This document shows positions 45,676 to 55,700 of a stretch of 64,000 nt of DNA, piece by piece; within the stretch, counting starts at the first letter, position 1; each line of letters starts with the position of its first letter. The translations under genes were made by a program, and so were the position numbers. The notes under the pieces were generated by a model that was not told the origin of the DNA, did not search any database, and was given only the letters and a program-made list of their open reading frames with translations. Origin of the DNA: Pseudomonas proteolytica (GTDB lineage: Bacteria > Pseudomonadota > Gammaproteobacteria > Pseudomonadales > Pseudomonadaceae); the NCBI RefSeq assembly GCF_007858275.1, contig NZ_VFEV01000003.1:186001-250000 (forward strand), written 5' to 3'.

Positions 45676-48072
45676 TCATATCTGCCAGTGATCGCCCGCT
45701 GCCGCGCCATTGGCCAGGCAGCGCCAGCCGCCTGCGGCTTGGCTGAGTTGCGCCGCCGCCTCCACCAGATGCTGGCGTGTACGGGTCTGGATCAACTCGC
45801 GTAATTGTTCAAGATAGTTCGCGCCATGCCCGGCCAACCTGGCCTGCCAGAGCAGCTCGGCGGCTTGGGATGTGGGCAGCGCCTGCGGCGAAAATTGCCG
45901 GGCCAGGGCCGCGTTGCCCAGCTCGTCGCTCCCATTGATCAAGGCCGGCAATTGCTTGATGAAGGCCTGGATGTGGTCGAGCAGGTCCGCCAGCGCCACA
46001 TCGGGCGACTGCACGCCAAACAACAGACCGGTTTGCCCATTGAACTGTCGGATACCGCTGAATACGGCGTAGCCCACCTGCAATTCGCCCCGTAGACGCT
46101 GGTAGAACGGAGTCTGGGCCAAGTGAGCGAGCAATCGCCAGTCGGCCTCGTCGGCCAGGGATTGGCTCGGGGCCGGGCACAGCAGCAGCAAGGCGGCTTC
46201 GGTGGAAGCGGTGTCTAGCTGATGCCAGCGATACAGTCCATTGATGGGGTGAGCGATGCGTGCAATCTCGGCACATTGCCCGGGCAGGCGTGCGGCCGCA
46301 TGTTTGATCGCCGTTTCGCACGCAGCCGGCAGACCCATGCCCAGGCCTTGCCACGTGGCAGTGGTCCATCCGTTGGGCAATGGATGGAGGTGCCCAGTGG
46401 AGGCAATGTCGGCAGCGCAGGCTGGCAATGCCTTGAGCAGTTCGCGGATGGCCATCTGTGGCGTCGGGCTGGCGGGCGCGTCTTGTTCAAGGTTGGCGTC
46501 GGCCTGGGTCAGTTCGCGAGCCAGTTGCTCGACGATAGCGGGCATGGGGTCATGCAGCCCGCTCATTTTCAGCAGCCAACAATTGCCTACAGCTTCGCAG
46601 GACATTTCCACGCCGGCCTGGCGGGCGTTGGTCTGCAAAGTTTGCAGGCTGTTGCCTATGCCATGGGCGGCCGAATCCAGTTGCCAGCACAAGTAAAGGG
46701 CGCCCTCATCGTAATCGGCGGGCAACGCTTGGCTGAATGAAAGGCCTGGCAGTTCGCGCCGGCCACGGGAGCGATCCTGGGCAAAGGTGCGCAAGCCACG
46801 ATGGGCGCTGGTCTGGCCGCGAATCAGTCCGGGGCGTGGTTCTTGGGTTTGCGGTCGCAAGAATGGGTTGCCCGGCGGCAACTGCCAGGCCTGTTGCGCA
46901 GGAGCCGATTGCAGCAGGTTCAGCAGGGTCTTGAGCGCTTGGCAATGCTGCTCGGACAACGGCGCTTCGCGGTTCTCACTGTGATGGCGGGCCAGGGCCA
47001 AGGCGCCATTGATCTGCTGTTGGCGGCTGATTAGCAGCGCGTACTCTTCGCGCAACGCAGTCCAATCGCTGTGGGCGAAAAAGCTCAACCAGTCGTTCAA
47101 CAGGGCTTCGATTGCCAGGGACTGTTGTGAGCCCTGTGGCCCCAGGGTGAATTCGATATCCAGCAGCGCCTGCCCGGCGAACGAGTACAGCACCCTGGCG
47201 TGCAGCGCGCTTGCCCAGCCCCGGGTTTTCAATTCTGCCAGCAGACCACCGGGTGCCGTGGCATTCAGCCAGGTGCAGAGGAAATCCAGGGCTTCGCGGG
47301 GCGCGTTACAGGCGATGAGGTGATGCAGGTGCTGGTTGTCGAGGTATTGATAGCGATATTTATCGCCGTCCATCAAGGCCGGTGGTGGCTGCTGCGGTCG
47401 TAGCGGGCCCGGGCGCAGGCACTCGCCAAAGCGCTCGGCCAAGGCTTGCAGTTCTTCCAGCGATTGCGGGCCGGCAAGGCTCAAGGTCAGCTGTCCTGCT
47501 TGATAGAAGTCTTGATAAAACCCCAGCAAGCCTTGTTGGAAATCCTCCTGTGGCACCGGCAGGCTCTCGCGGTTGCCCGCATGAAAACCCCGCAGCGGAT
47601 GCCCGGCAGCGAGGCCTTCAAGGATCGCGACTTGATGCTGTGCCTCGGCATCCTGGGACCAGGCGATAAACTCGGCCTGCAGCACTTCGCGCTCGCGCAG
47701 TTGATCGTCCATGGCCAGGCGCGGATGAGCGAGCATATCGGCCAGGCGCTGCAGTGCGCCGTCAAACACCGTGGCAGGTACTTCAAAGAAGAAGTCCGTG
47801 GTGCGCTCACGGGTGCTGGCGTTGACCTGTCCGCCATGGCGCTGCACGTAGGCCATCAAACCGTCCGGTGCAGGAAAAGCCTCGGTGCCAAGAAACAGCA
47901 GGTGTTCCAGAAAGTGCGCCAGCCCCGGCCAGGCCAACGGCACGTCATGGCTGCCCGCCGCTACCCGCAGGACAGCTGCACAGCGCTTGAGACGTGGGGC
48001 ATGACGCAGGGAAACCCGCAGGCCATTGGCCAGGGTCAGTTGCAGGTGATGAGGGTGGGCCGGCACAGGCAT
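45676..48072 (-). CDS. pqqF: PQQ-associated M16 peptidase PqqF
   Basis: Insulinase-family (M16A) zinc peptidase of 798 residues. The inverted zinc motif is HFLEHLLFLGTEAF (HxxEH, about 53-57), with the downstream Glu in the REREVLQAEFIAW region. The C-terminal half is more variable with catalytically silent domains. PqqF is thought to trim PqqA, together with PqqG-type partners elsewhere. Start ATG follows GGAAG. It is upstream of pqqA, in the same direction, with a 163-base gap that probably holds the main pqqA promoter. Confidence 0.93.
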   Translation of the reverse strand: MPVPAHPHHLQLTLANGLRVSLRHAPRLKRCAAVLRVAAGSHDVPLAWPGLAHFLEHLLFLGTEAFPAPDGLMAYVQRHGGQVNASTRERTTDFFFEVPATVFDGALQRLADMLAHPRLAMDDQLREREVLQAEFIAWSQDAEAQHQVAILEGLAAGHPLRGFHAGNRESLPVPQEDFQQGLLGFYQDFYQAGQLTLSLAGPQSLEELQALAERFGECLRPGPLRPQQPPPALMDGDKYRYQYLDNQHLHHLIACNAPREALDFLCTWLNATAPGGLLAELKTRGWASALHARVLYSFAGQALLDIEFTLGPQGSQQSLAIEALLNDWLSFFAHSDWTALREEYALLISRQQQINGALALARHHSENREAPLSEQHCQALKTLLNLLQSAPAQQAWQLPPGNPFLRPQTQEPRPGLIRGQTSAHRGLRTFAQDRSRGRRELPGLSFSQALPADYDEGALYLCWQLDSAAHGIGNSLQTLQTNARQAGVEMSCEAVGNCWLLKMSGLHDPMPAIVEQLARELTQADANLEQDAPASPTPQMAIRELLKALPACAADIASTGHLHPLPNGWTTATWQGLGMGLPAACETAIKHAAARLPGQCAEIARIAHPINGLYRWHQLDTASTEAALLLLCPAPSQSLADEADWRLLAHLAQTPFYQRLRGELQVGYAVFSGIRQFNGQTGLLFGVQSPDVALADLLDHIQAFIKQLPALINGSDELGNAALARQFSPQALPTSQAAELLWQARLAGHGANYLEQLRELIQTRTRQHLVEAAAQLSQAAGGWRCLANGAAAGDHWQI

Positions 48073-48122
48073 GAGCACTTCCAGAACGTAGGAAGTGCCT
48101 ATGCTAGCGCAAAGCGCAGTGG

Positions 48123-48917
48123 TCAGTGTTTATGCAGCGCGGCATAGAGTTCGGGGCGACGGTCCGCCAGGTAGTGGTTGGCCGCTTGCGCGGCGTGTAT
48201 CACCTGGCGGTCGAGGGTCGCGACGATCAGCGCCTCATCCAGCCCCGCCAGGGCAACGCGTTGCCCATCCGGCGCGGCGATGCTGCTTTGCCCACAATAG
48301 TGGATCTGGTCTTCATGCCCGCAATAGTTGGCGTAGGCCACATAGCACTGGTTTTCAAAGGCCCGGGCGCGCACGGTGACGTCCGCGACGAAGTCGAAGG
48401 GCACCATGTTGGCCGTCGGTACCAGGATCAACTCGGCACCTGCCAGGGCCAGGCGCCGAGTGTTTTCCGGGAACTCCAGGTCGTAGCAGATGAGAAACCC
48501 CAGCTTCCAGCCGTTCAGTTCGACGACAGGGAACTCGTCGCCGCCTGGGCTGAACATCGAGTGATCGAGGTCGCCGAACAGATGGGTCTTGCGGTAGTTG
48601 CACAGGCGCTGGCCATTGGCGTCGATCAGCTGCACGGCATTGTAGATCTGGCCGTCCTCGGCCCGTTCCGGATAGCCATAGAGAATCGCCAGGCCCGTGT
48701 TGCGCGCCAGTTCGGCAATGGTCTGGGCCGACTGCCCGTCCTGCGCTTCGGCCAGGGCGCCGACTGCTTCAGCACCGATGTTGTAGCCGGTGAGGAACAT
48801 CTCCGGCAGCACCAGCACGTCGGCATCGCATGCTTCATGCGCAACGCTGTGCAGACGCTTGAGATTGCCAGCGACATCCAGCGGCAATGGTGGGCATTGG
48901 TACAGGGCAACACGCAT
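48123..48917 (-). CDS. davA: 5-aminovaleramidase (nitrilase superfamily), DavA
   Basis: Carbon-nitrogen hydrolase of 264 residues. The Glu-Lys-Cys triad is visible: Glu in LVLPEMFLTGYNIG (about 39), Lys in YRKTHLFGDLDHSMF (about 107) and Cys in FLICYDLEFPENTRRLAL (about 140). DavA hydrolyses 5-aminopentanamide to 5-aminovalerate in lysine breakdown. It follows davB by 11 bases on the same strand, which supports the assignment; the sequence is close to P. putida DavA though not identical in the C terminus. Confidence 0.88.
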   Translation of the reverse strand: MRVALYQCPPLPLDVAGNLKRLHSVAHEACDADVLVLPEMFLTGYNIGAEAVGALAEAQDGQSAQTIAELARNTGLAILYGYPERAEDGQIYNAVQLIDANGQRLCNYRKTHLFGDLDHSMFSPGGDEFPVVELNGWKLGFLICYDLEFPENTRRLALAGAELILVPTANMVPFDFVADVTVRARAFENQCYVAYANYCGHEDQIHYCGQSSIAAPDGQRVALAGLDEALIVATLDRQVIHAAQAANHYLADRRPELYAALHKH

Positions 48918-48928
48918 GGCTTGGCTCC

Positions 48929-50620
48929 TTATTCGGCCAGGGCGATAGGGCCGATCTCGTCGAACACATCCCCCGGCCCCGGGTTTTGTGGGTGGGTACT
49001 GCCACCGAAGTGGGTCATGATGCCCCAAACCGCGTTCAACGAGGTCTGCACTGCGCCTTCGACCCAGGCTGGGGTCCAGGACACATCGTCGCCGGCGATG
49101 AAAATCCCGCGCTGCTCGGCCGGCATATCCTTTTGCATGAAGTGCGCGTACATGCGCTGGTTGTAGCGGTAGTGGCCCGGCAAAGCGCCCTTGAACGCGC
49201 CGAGGAAGTGCGGATCGGCTTCCCAGGAAACGGTGATCGGGTCGCCAATGATGCGCGCCTTGATATCGAATTTCGGGTAGATTTTTTTCAGCGCATCGAG
49301 GGCCAGCTTCACCCGTTTATCGATGGGCTGCGGGAGCATTTTCAGGGCGTCGCTCATCCACGAGTAAGACAGGCAAATAACCCCCGGCTTGTCGTCGCCA
49401 TTGTCGAACAGGTAGGTGCCACGGGTCAGGCGATCAGTGAGGGTCATGCTCATCAGGTCGCGGCCGGTCTCCGGGTCCTTGTCCTTCCAGAAAGGCCGGT
49501 CGACCATGACAAAGGTTTTCGACGACTGCATATAGCGCGTGCGGTCCAGGGCCATCCACATTTTTTGCGAGAACAGGCTTTCGTCGCATTCGATCTGGGT
49601 GGTCAGCAGCCAGCTCTGGCAAGTGGTCAGCACGGCGGCGTATTCCCGGGTGTCGCCATAGTTGTCGGTTACCGCAAAACGCCCATCGGCGGCGTGGGCA
49701 ATGCGCTTGACCCCTGCCCGTGGCGCGCCGTGATGCAGGGAGCTGAGGCTGGTGCCGGCCGGCCAATGGGCGCATCGCTCTGGCACATGGCGCCAGATCC
49801 CCATGGGCACTTGCGCCACGCCACCGACCACCAGGTGTTGGTGATCGTCGCAGTTGGTCATCACCACGCGGAAGATTTCCAGCATCGAGTTGGGGAAGTC
49901 CGAGTCCCAGCCACCGGTGCCGAAACCTACCTGGCCAAACACTTCGCGGTGATGGAACGACAACTTGGCGAATGCCTTGGACGTGGCGACGAAGTCGTAG
50001 AACGTGCGGTCGTCCCACAGCGGCACCAGCTTGTTCCACAGCTCCTTGAGCCGTGGCACGTCACGGTCGCGAATCGCTTGCTGGATATCACCGAACTGCG
50101 AGCCGGCCTCCAGGGCGTCGGCCCAGGCGTCAGCCACTTCCTGGAATAGCGCAGGAAGGTCGGAGATTTTCTGTGCGTAGTGAGTCTGGCCTTCCAGGTC
50201 GATCACGGTGCTGCCCGAGGCCGGTGTCAGCGGGTTGGGGAATGGCTTGGTTTCAAGGCCCAGCTTGTCCACATAGTGGTAGAACGCCGTCGATGACACC
50301 GGGAAGCGCATCCCGCCCAGCTCCGCGATGATGCCTTCGGCCCCTTCAAAAGCCTGGGAACGCAGGCGCCCGCCCATTTTCGAGGCTTCGTACACCACCG
50401 GCTTGAGGCCCAGCTTCATCAACTCGTAGGCGGCTACCAGGCCGGCGATACCCGCACCGACAATCGCCACTTCGGCGCCATGGTTGGCGGCGGGAATACT
50501 GCCCAGCCCGGCGGGGTGTTCGATCCAGTCATCAAAGGCGAACGGAAAATCCGGGCCAAAGATAGTGATGGGTTTTTTACCGTCTGCAGGGTGGCGATTG
50601 TTCTTGTAGGTGGCGTTCAT
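48929..50620 (-). CDS. davB: L-lysine 2-monooxygenase, DavB
   Basis: FAD-dependent amine oxidase-fold monooxygenase, 563 residues, converting lysine to 5-aminopentanamide. The dinucleotide motif is EVAIVGAGIAGLVAAYELMKLG (about 50-70), followed by VVYEASKMGGRLRS, and the C-terminal FAD region is GIFIAGDDVSWTPAWVEGAVQTS. The family start RHPADGKKPITIFGPDFPFAFDDW is almost the same as in P. putida DavB from memory. The start at MNATYKNN is preferred to one 21 codons upstream. It forms an operon with davA. Confidence 0.92.
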   Translation of the reverse strand: MNATYKNNRHPADGKKPITIFGPDFPFAFDDWIEHPAGLGSIPAANHGAEVAIVGAGIAGLVAAYELMKLGLKPVVYEASKMGGRLRSQAFEGAEGIIAELGGMRFPVSSTAFYHYVDKLGLETKPFPNPLTPASGSTVIDLEGQTHYAQKISDLPALFQEVADAWADALEAGSQFGDIQQAIRDRDVPRLKELWNKLVPLWDDRTFYDFVATSKAFAKLSFHHREVFGQVGFGTGGWDSDFPNSMLEIFRVVMTNCDDHQHLVVGGVAQVPMGIWRHVPERCAHWPAGTSLSSLHHGAPRAGVKRIAHAADGRFAVTDNYGDTREYAAVLTTCQSWLLTTQIECDESLFSQKMWMALDRTRYMQSSKTFVMVDRPFWKDKDPETGRDLMSMTLTDRLTRGTYLFDNGDDKPGVICLSYSWMSDALKMLPQPIDKRVKLALDALKKIYPKFDIKARIIGDPITVSWEADPHFLGAFKGALPGHYRYNQRMYAHFMQKDMPAEQRGIFIAGDDVSWTPAWVEGAVQTSLNAVWGIMTHFGGSTHPQNPGPGDVFDEIGPIALAE

Positions 50621-50765
50621 GGCTGACCTTGCTGGCACTCGACGGGGCACGACCCGTGAAGTATAGGAAAAGATGGCAGCCATTCTAGGGAGCGTAGCGC
50701 TCGTTAATAAGACGCAATGTGTCGTCGTATTGAATTGTTTTTAGTCGAAGTGACGAGGTTGGCGG

Positions 50766-51227
50766 TCAGATTGGCTGGCCGCGATCCAATTTGTTACTGA
50801 GGATGATCGAGGTGGTGGTCTTTTCTACCCCGTCGACACTGCCGATCTGGTCCAGCAGTTGATCCAACTGCTCCGGCGAATCGGTACGCAGCCAGGCCAC
50901 ATAATCAAACTCACCACTGACCGCACACAACTGCTGAACCTGGGCCATGGCGCTGAGGCGACGCAGCACTTCCTTGCCGGAGCGCGGTTGCACGGTAATC
51001 CCCACATACGCCTGCAACCCACCATCCACCACGCGCTGGCCAAGGCGCACGCCATAGCCGGTAATCACCTGGGTCTTTTCCAGGCGCGCCAGGCGCGAGG
51101 TCACGGTGGTGCGGGCAATCCCCAGCTGGCGAGCGAGCATGGCCACGCTTTCACGGGCATTGATCTGCAAGGCGGCGATCAACTTGCGGTCGATCTCATC
51201 GAGAACGGGAGGGCGGGGGGCGGACAA
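50766..51227 (-). CDS. Lrp/AsnC-family regulator
   Basis: A 153-residue feast/famine regulator. An N-terminal helix-turn-helix (about 8-60, LDEIDRKLIAALQINARESVAMLARQLGIARTTVTSRLARLE) is followed by a RAM ligand domain (about 70-150, AYVGITVQPRSGKEVLRRL and VSGEFDYVAWLRTD). The start is taken as TTG at 51227 because GGAG lies six bases before it; the longer TTG start at 51251 has no ribosome site. It lies upstream of davBA in the same direction and is a likely lysine-responsive regulator, by inference. Confidence 0.88.
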   Translation of the reverse strand: MSAPRPPVLDEIDRKLIAALQINARESVAMLARQLGIARTTVTSRLARLEKTQVITGYGVRLGQRVVDGGLQAYVGITVQPRSGKEVLRRLSAMAQVQQLCAVSGEFDYVAWLRTDSPEQLDQLLDQIGSVDGVEKTTTSIILSNKLDRGQPI

Positions 51228-51251
51228 GATGGGCTCCGGCGTGGGTGGCAA

Positions 51252-51607
51252 TGGGGGAGCATGTTACAGGCTCGTGTTCGCGGGTGGCGATTGCGGTGAC
51301 CTTTCATGTGCGCTAGATCCGGACTGCCTAGGATCAGAATTAGGCCGCGCCCGCAGAGTTGGCGAGGCTGGTCAATGTGGCATTACACATTTGCGATGCA
51401 CCTGGCCTGCGTGACAGCCGCCACCCGTCATTTAGCAGTGATTTTGGCGGCATCTAACCTACGTTAGGCGTTACCAGTATGTTCAAAGTAACCCCCCAGT
51501 CCGCCGGCAAGGTCCAACGCTAAGATCATCGAGCAACGCGCTGTTGATCGACTGTTGTCCCATCTGATTTTGGGGCAGAGACGGCACCGAGAAATCGTGC
51601 CAGGGCT
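51252..51607. other. Intergenic region with no gene seen
   Basis: Between the Lrp-type gene and an unknown small gene on the same strand. No reading frame, REPIN or strong hairpin is evident. It must hold the promoter of the Lrp-type gene. Confidence 0.6.
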
Positions 51608-51850
51608 TCAGTCCCCCTCCGTGAACCGCCGCCGCGTCAGGAAAAGTACCACGCCCAGCGGCACGGCCAGCAGTGCTAGCAGCTCCAGGTCAAAGCCCAG
51701 CACCTGCTGCTCACCCACCTTGAAGAGGCTGACCAAGCCCGTTGCCAGCAGCGCCAAACCCAGCCACTTGCGCAACGGGTATGGTTTCAGAAACTGAACG
51801 AGAATCGCGCCCAGCACCAGAAGGACGACAGTTTGCATGATGTAGGGCAT
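51608..51850 (-). CDS. Small membrane protein of unknown function
   Basis: An 80-residue protein with three hydrophobic stretches: IMQTVVLLVLGAILVQFL (4-21), WLGLALLATGLVSLF (29-43) and LELLALLAVPLGVVLFLT (54-71), ending RRRFTEGD. The start MPYIMQTV is preferred to one nine codons upstream that would overlap the previous gene. It follows the 170-residue gene on the same strand by 10 bases, so they form a two-gene operon. No family is recognised. Confidence 0.65.
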   Translation of the reverse strand: MPYIMQTVVLLVLGAILVQFLKPYPLRKWLGLALLATGLVSLFKVGEQQVLGFDLELLALLAVPLGVVLFLTRRRFTEGD

Positions 51851-51860
51851 GTGCAGTTCC

Positions 51861-52373
51861 TCAGACCTTGATGACAAGCGTCACGACAGAGCGCTGTGGG
51901 CCAATCCCGCCATGGACCTCTCCCTCGATGCTGACCAGCACGTCACCTGCATGCAGGGTCGGCAGGGCTCCTTTGAGGTACCAGTTGACACCTGTCGTCA
52001 CGACTGCACCTGAAGCCCAGCCAATGAGCGGCCCGCCCAACGCACCTACCCTCCCGGCAACACCACCTGAGGCCGCAGCAATTCCCTTGGCGACGTTGCC
52101 ACGCATAGTGTTGATAGCATCGGCCTGCTGACGGGTGAGGGGATTGGAAATGCAGACTGTCAGCAGGCATGGCAGGTTTCGAGCCTGCATTCGGTCGTAC
52201 ATATCGACGACCATGCTGTTGACTTGGTAATGGGCGCGTTTCGCTTCGCCAAAGTGCAGCTCGCGCAGGCGACCTCGGTCGTTTTCCATGAGGGTGATTT
52301 GAGACAGATTGAAGACGATCCCTTCCTCGGACCTGTACTGCGTGGTCTTCTCGAACTTCATGCGCGTATCCAT
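51861..52373 (-). CDS. Unknown protein, 170 residues, with glycine-rich hydrophobic segment
   Basis: No family is recognised. The N-terminal half is polar (TTQYRSEEGIVFNLSQITLMENDRGRLRELHFGEAKRAHYQ). The centre has a glycine-rich hydrophobic stretch (AAASGGVAGRVGALGGPLIGWASGAVVTTGVNWYLKG, about 100-136) like the glycine-zipper parts of membrane-inserting proteins. The end GDVLVSIEGEVHGGIG is beta-like. An ATG four codons in is an alternative start. It is in operon with the small membrane protein downstream. Confidence 0.65.
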   Translation of the reverse strand: MDTRMKFEKTTQYRSEEGIVFNLSQITLMENDRGRLRELHFGEAKRAHYQVNSMVVDMYDRMQARNLPCLLTVCISNPLTRQQADAINTMRGNVAKGIAAASGGVAGRVGALGGPLIGWASGAVVTTGVNWYLKGALPTLHAGDVLVSIEGEVHGGIGPQRSVVTLVIKV

Positions 52374-52605
52374 TCGTGCAAAAAGACGACGATTTTCTAC
52401 AAGCGGTGACTAAGATGCAAACAGTCTTTGATGTGAGGCCCCGGGGAATTTGACGTCTGCATGGGTCTCATCGCCAGCAAGCCAACTCCCCGATAACAAC
52501 ACATCGAATGCGTCGGTTTTGGAGACGTTAGGCCCAGGCGCCTGCGCACGAGGCACTGGCCGGGGCGATTCAGACTGTATCTGCGGTGGTCCATCCAGAA
52601 ACACG

Positions 52606-52628
52606 AAAGCCGCGCAATGCGCGGCTTT
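52606..52628 (-). terminator. Hairpin after the tRNA
   Basis: AAAGCCGCGC-AT-TGCGCGGCTTT type stem just 3' of the tRNA on its strand. It has a short T-run and is likely the tRNA transcript end. Confidence 0.75.
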
Positions 52629-52633
52629 GAGTA

Positions 52634-52710
<77 letters not shown>

Positions 52711-52725
52711 TCAGTAGGTCGCGGA

Positions 52726-55700
52726 TTATAACGATGGTTTCTCCACTGTGCTATCCGAAAAATCTGAATGGGTCATGTGAAGGAAGGTCGCGGCGAAGAT
52801 GTCGGCGGGTAGGGGCAGGCTGACGATGTAGCCTTGCATTTGTTCGCAGCCCTCGTCGGCAAGGAAGGCTTGCTGGGCGGGGGTTTCGACGCCTTCGGCG
52901 ATGATGGTGAATTGCATGCTGTGGCCCAGGGCGATGATGGCGCGCACGATGGCGGCATCGTGGGGGTCGTCTGGCAGGCCGCGGACGAAGGACTGGTCGA
53001 TTTTCAGGAAGTCCAGGGGCAGGCGCTTGAGGTAACTCAAGGACGAGTAGCCGGTACCAAAGTCGTCGATGGCCAGTTGGACGCCCAGGCGTTTGAGTTT
53101 ATGCAGCACTTCAAGAGCCTCTTCGGCCTGGCTCATGATGAAGTTTTCGGTGATCTCCAGTTGCAGGCAGTCCGGCTCCAGGCGGTTGTCCCGCAGCAGT
53201 TGCTCGATGCGCCCCAGCAGGTTGGGGTGGCGCAGTTGGGCACCGGCAAGGTTGACGGAGAGCGGGCCAAAGTCGTCATAGGTTTTGCGCCACAGGTGCA
53301 GTTGGCGGCAAGCCTGTTCCAGGACCCAGTCGCCGATTTGCAGGATCATGCCGTTCTCTTCGGCCAGGGCGATGAAGTGCTCAGGTGGCACGTCGCCAAA
53401 GGTGGGGTGGCGCCAGCGGATCAGGGCTTCGGCGCCGATCAGTTGCTGGGTTTCCAGGCTCAGCTTTGGCTGGTAATACAGAAACAGTTCGTCGCGCTCT
53501 ATGGCGCGGCGTAGTTCGTGTTCGAGGGCAACGCGCTCGTTGGCCTGGGCGGTGAGGTCCTGGGTGTAACGTTCGACCCGATTGCGGCCCTTGGCTTTGG
53601 AACGGTACATGGCGGCATCGGCGTTTTTGACCAGGGTGGCGACGTCGATGCCGTCCTGCGGGTAGAGGCTGGTGCCGATGCTGGCGCTGATAAAAAACTC
53701 GTGCTCGCCCGCCTGAAAGGGCAGGGTGAAGCAGGCCAGCAGTTTATTGGCCAGGTGCTGCGCGTCGCTGGCTTGTTGCAGGCCGGGCAGCAGGATGATG
53801 AATTCGTCACCGCCCAGGCGGGCCACGGTGTCGATGTCGCGCAGTTGCTCCTTGAGGCGCACCGCGATGTCCTTGAGCAGCAGGTCGCCAATCGGGTGGC
53901 CGAGGCTGTCGTTGATGTGTTTGAAGCGGTCGAGGTCGAGAAACAGCACCGCACCCTGGCTGCCGGTTTCCTGTTGGCCGGTGAGGGCTGTCTGCAGGCG
54001 GCTCTCAAACAGGGTGCGGTTGGGCAGCCCGGTAAGCGGATCGTGATGCGCCTGGTAGTCGAGCCGCGCCTGGGCGTGCTTGAGGCTGGAGATGTCGGCA
54101 AATACCGCCACGAAGTGGGTGATTGACTGCTCGTGGTTGCGCACGGCACTGATGGTCAGCCAACTGGGGTACAACTCGCCGTTCTTGCGTCGGTTGGAGA
54201 TCTCGCCTTGCCAATGGCCGTTGGCGGTCAGTTGATGCCACATGGCGGCGTAGAACGCGCTGTCATGCAGGCCGGAGGCCAGCAGGCGCGGGGTGTGGCC
54301 GAGGGCTTCGGCTTCGCTGTAGCCGGTGATTTCGCTGAAGGCACGGTTGACGGCGCTGATGTTTTGCCGGGTATCGGTGATCAGTACGCCTTCGGCCGTG
54401 CTTTCAAAAACCGTCGCGGCCTGTTGCAGTTTTTCCTGCATCAACTGGCGTTCGGTAATGTCGCGGGCGATGGTCAGCATACAGTCGTCATCCCCGATCG
54501 GCAGTGGACGACTGGACACTTCGCACAGGCGAATCTGGCCGTCACTGCGCCGGATATGACAGACAAAATCACGCACCAGGCCGTCGCGGTGCAGCAGGTC
54601 GAGCATGTGTCTGCGTTCGTTCAAGTCCACCCAGATGCCCAGGTCCAGGGTCGACTGGTCCAGGGACATTGCACTGTTGAAACCGGTGATACGGCTGAAG
54701 CCTTCATTGACCTCCAGCAGCAGGCCATCATGCTGGCGTGTCAGCAGCAAGCCGTCGGGCGAGGCATGGAAGGCCTTGGCGAATTTTTCTTCGGAAGTCT
54801 GCAGTAGTTGCTGGGTTTCCTTCAGTTGGGTGATGTCCCGCACCACCACGACAAGCGCTTCGGTTGCATCGAGCTGGAAGGGTTCGGCGGAGATCAGCCC
54901 GGTAAACGCCTGGCCATTACTGCGCAGGAACGGCATCTCCAGGTTGCGGATGCTGGTGGTCTGCACGCGCTTGAGCAGGTTGGGGCCTACGCCCTGGATG
55001 CCCCAGATGTTCAGCTCGGTGGCGGTCTTGCCGATGACGTCTGCAGCACTTAGGCCTATCTGGTCCTCGAATGCCTTGTTGACCTCCAGCAGGCAACCAT
55101 CGGACAGGCGAGCGATCACCAGTATGTCCGGGCATTGCTGGAACACCGAGGCGAACTTCTCCTCTGAGAGCTGCAATGCTTCCTCGGTGCGCTTGGCCTC
55201 GCTGATATCGATCATCAGGCCTCGCATGACGGGCTCATGCCCATGCTTGATCAGGCTGACAATGTCCCTGACCCATAGGCAGCGGCCGTCGGCGGTGATT
55301 ACCCGGTAATCGATGCTGTGGTCGCGGTTGGCGCGGGTTTCCCGTTGGCAGAAGGTGTCGGCGCGGGTCAGGTCGGCGGGGTGGATGATATTGCGCCAGA
55401 AGCCTGGGATCAGCCAGTGCGCCCTTGGATAGCCCAGCAGTTCCTCGGCGTGGGGCGACACATAGCTGTAGGTGAAGTCATGGATGTCAGCTTCCCAGGC
55501 GATGGCTGACAGGCTTTCTACCAGCCCGCGGTAATGGTATTCGCTGCTGCGCAACTCCTGCTCCAAGGCCACCCTGCGGGAAATCTCCGAACTGAGCCGA
55601 CGATTGATCCGAATCACGATGGCCAGCACGGTACTCAACAGCAGCACCGCAGGCAGGCCGTAGAGCAGCAAGTCGGTCCAGAAGGCGCGGTGATCGATGA

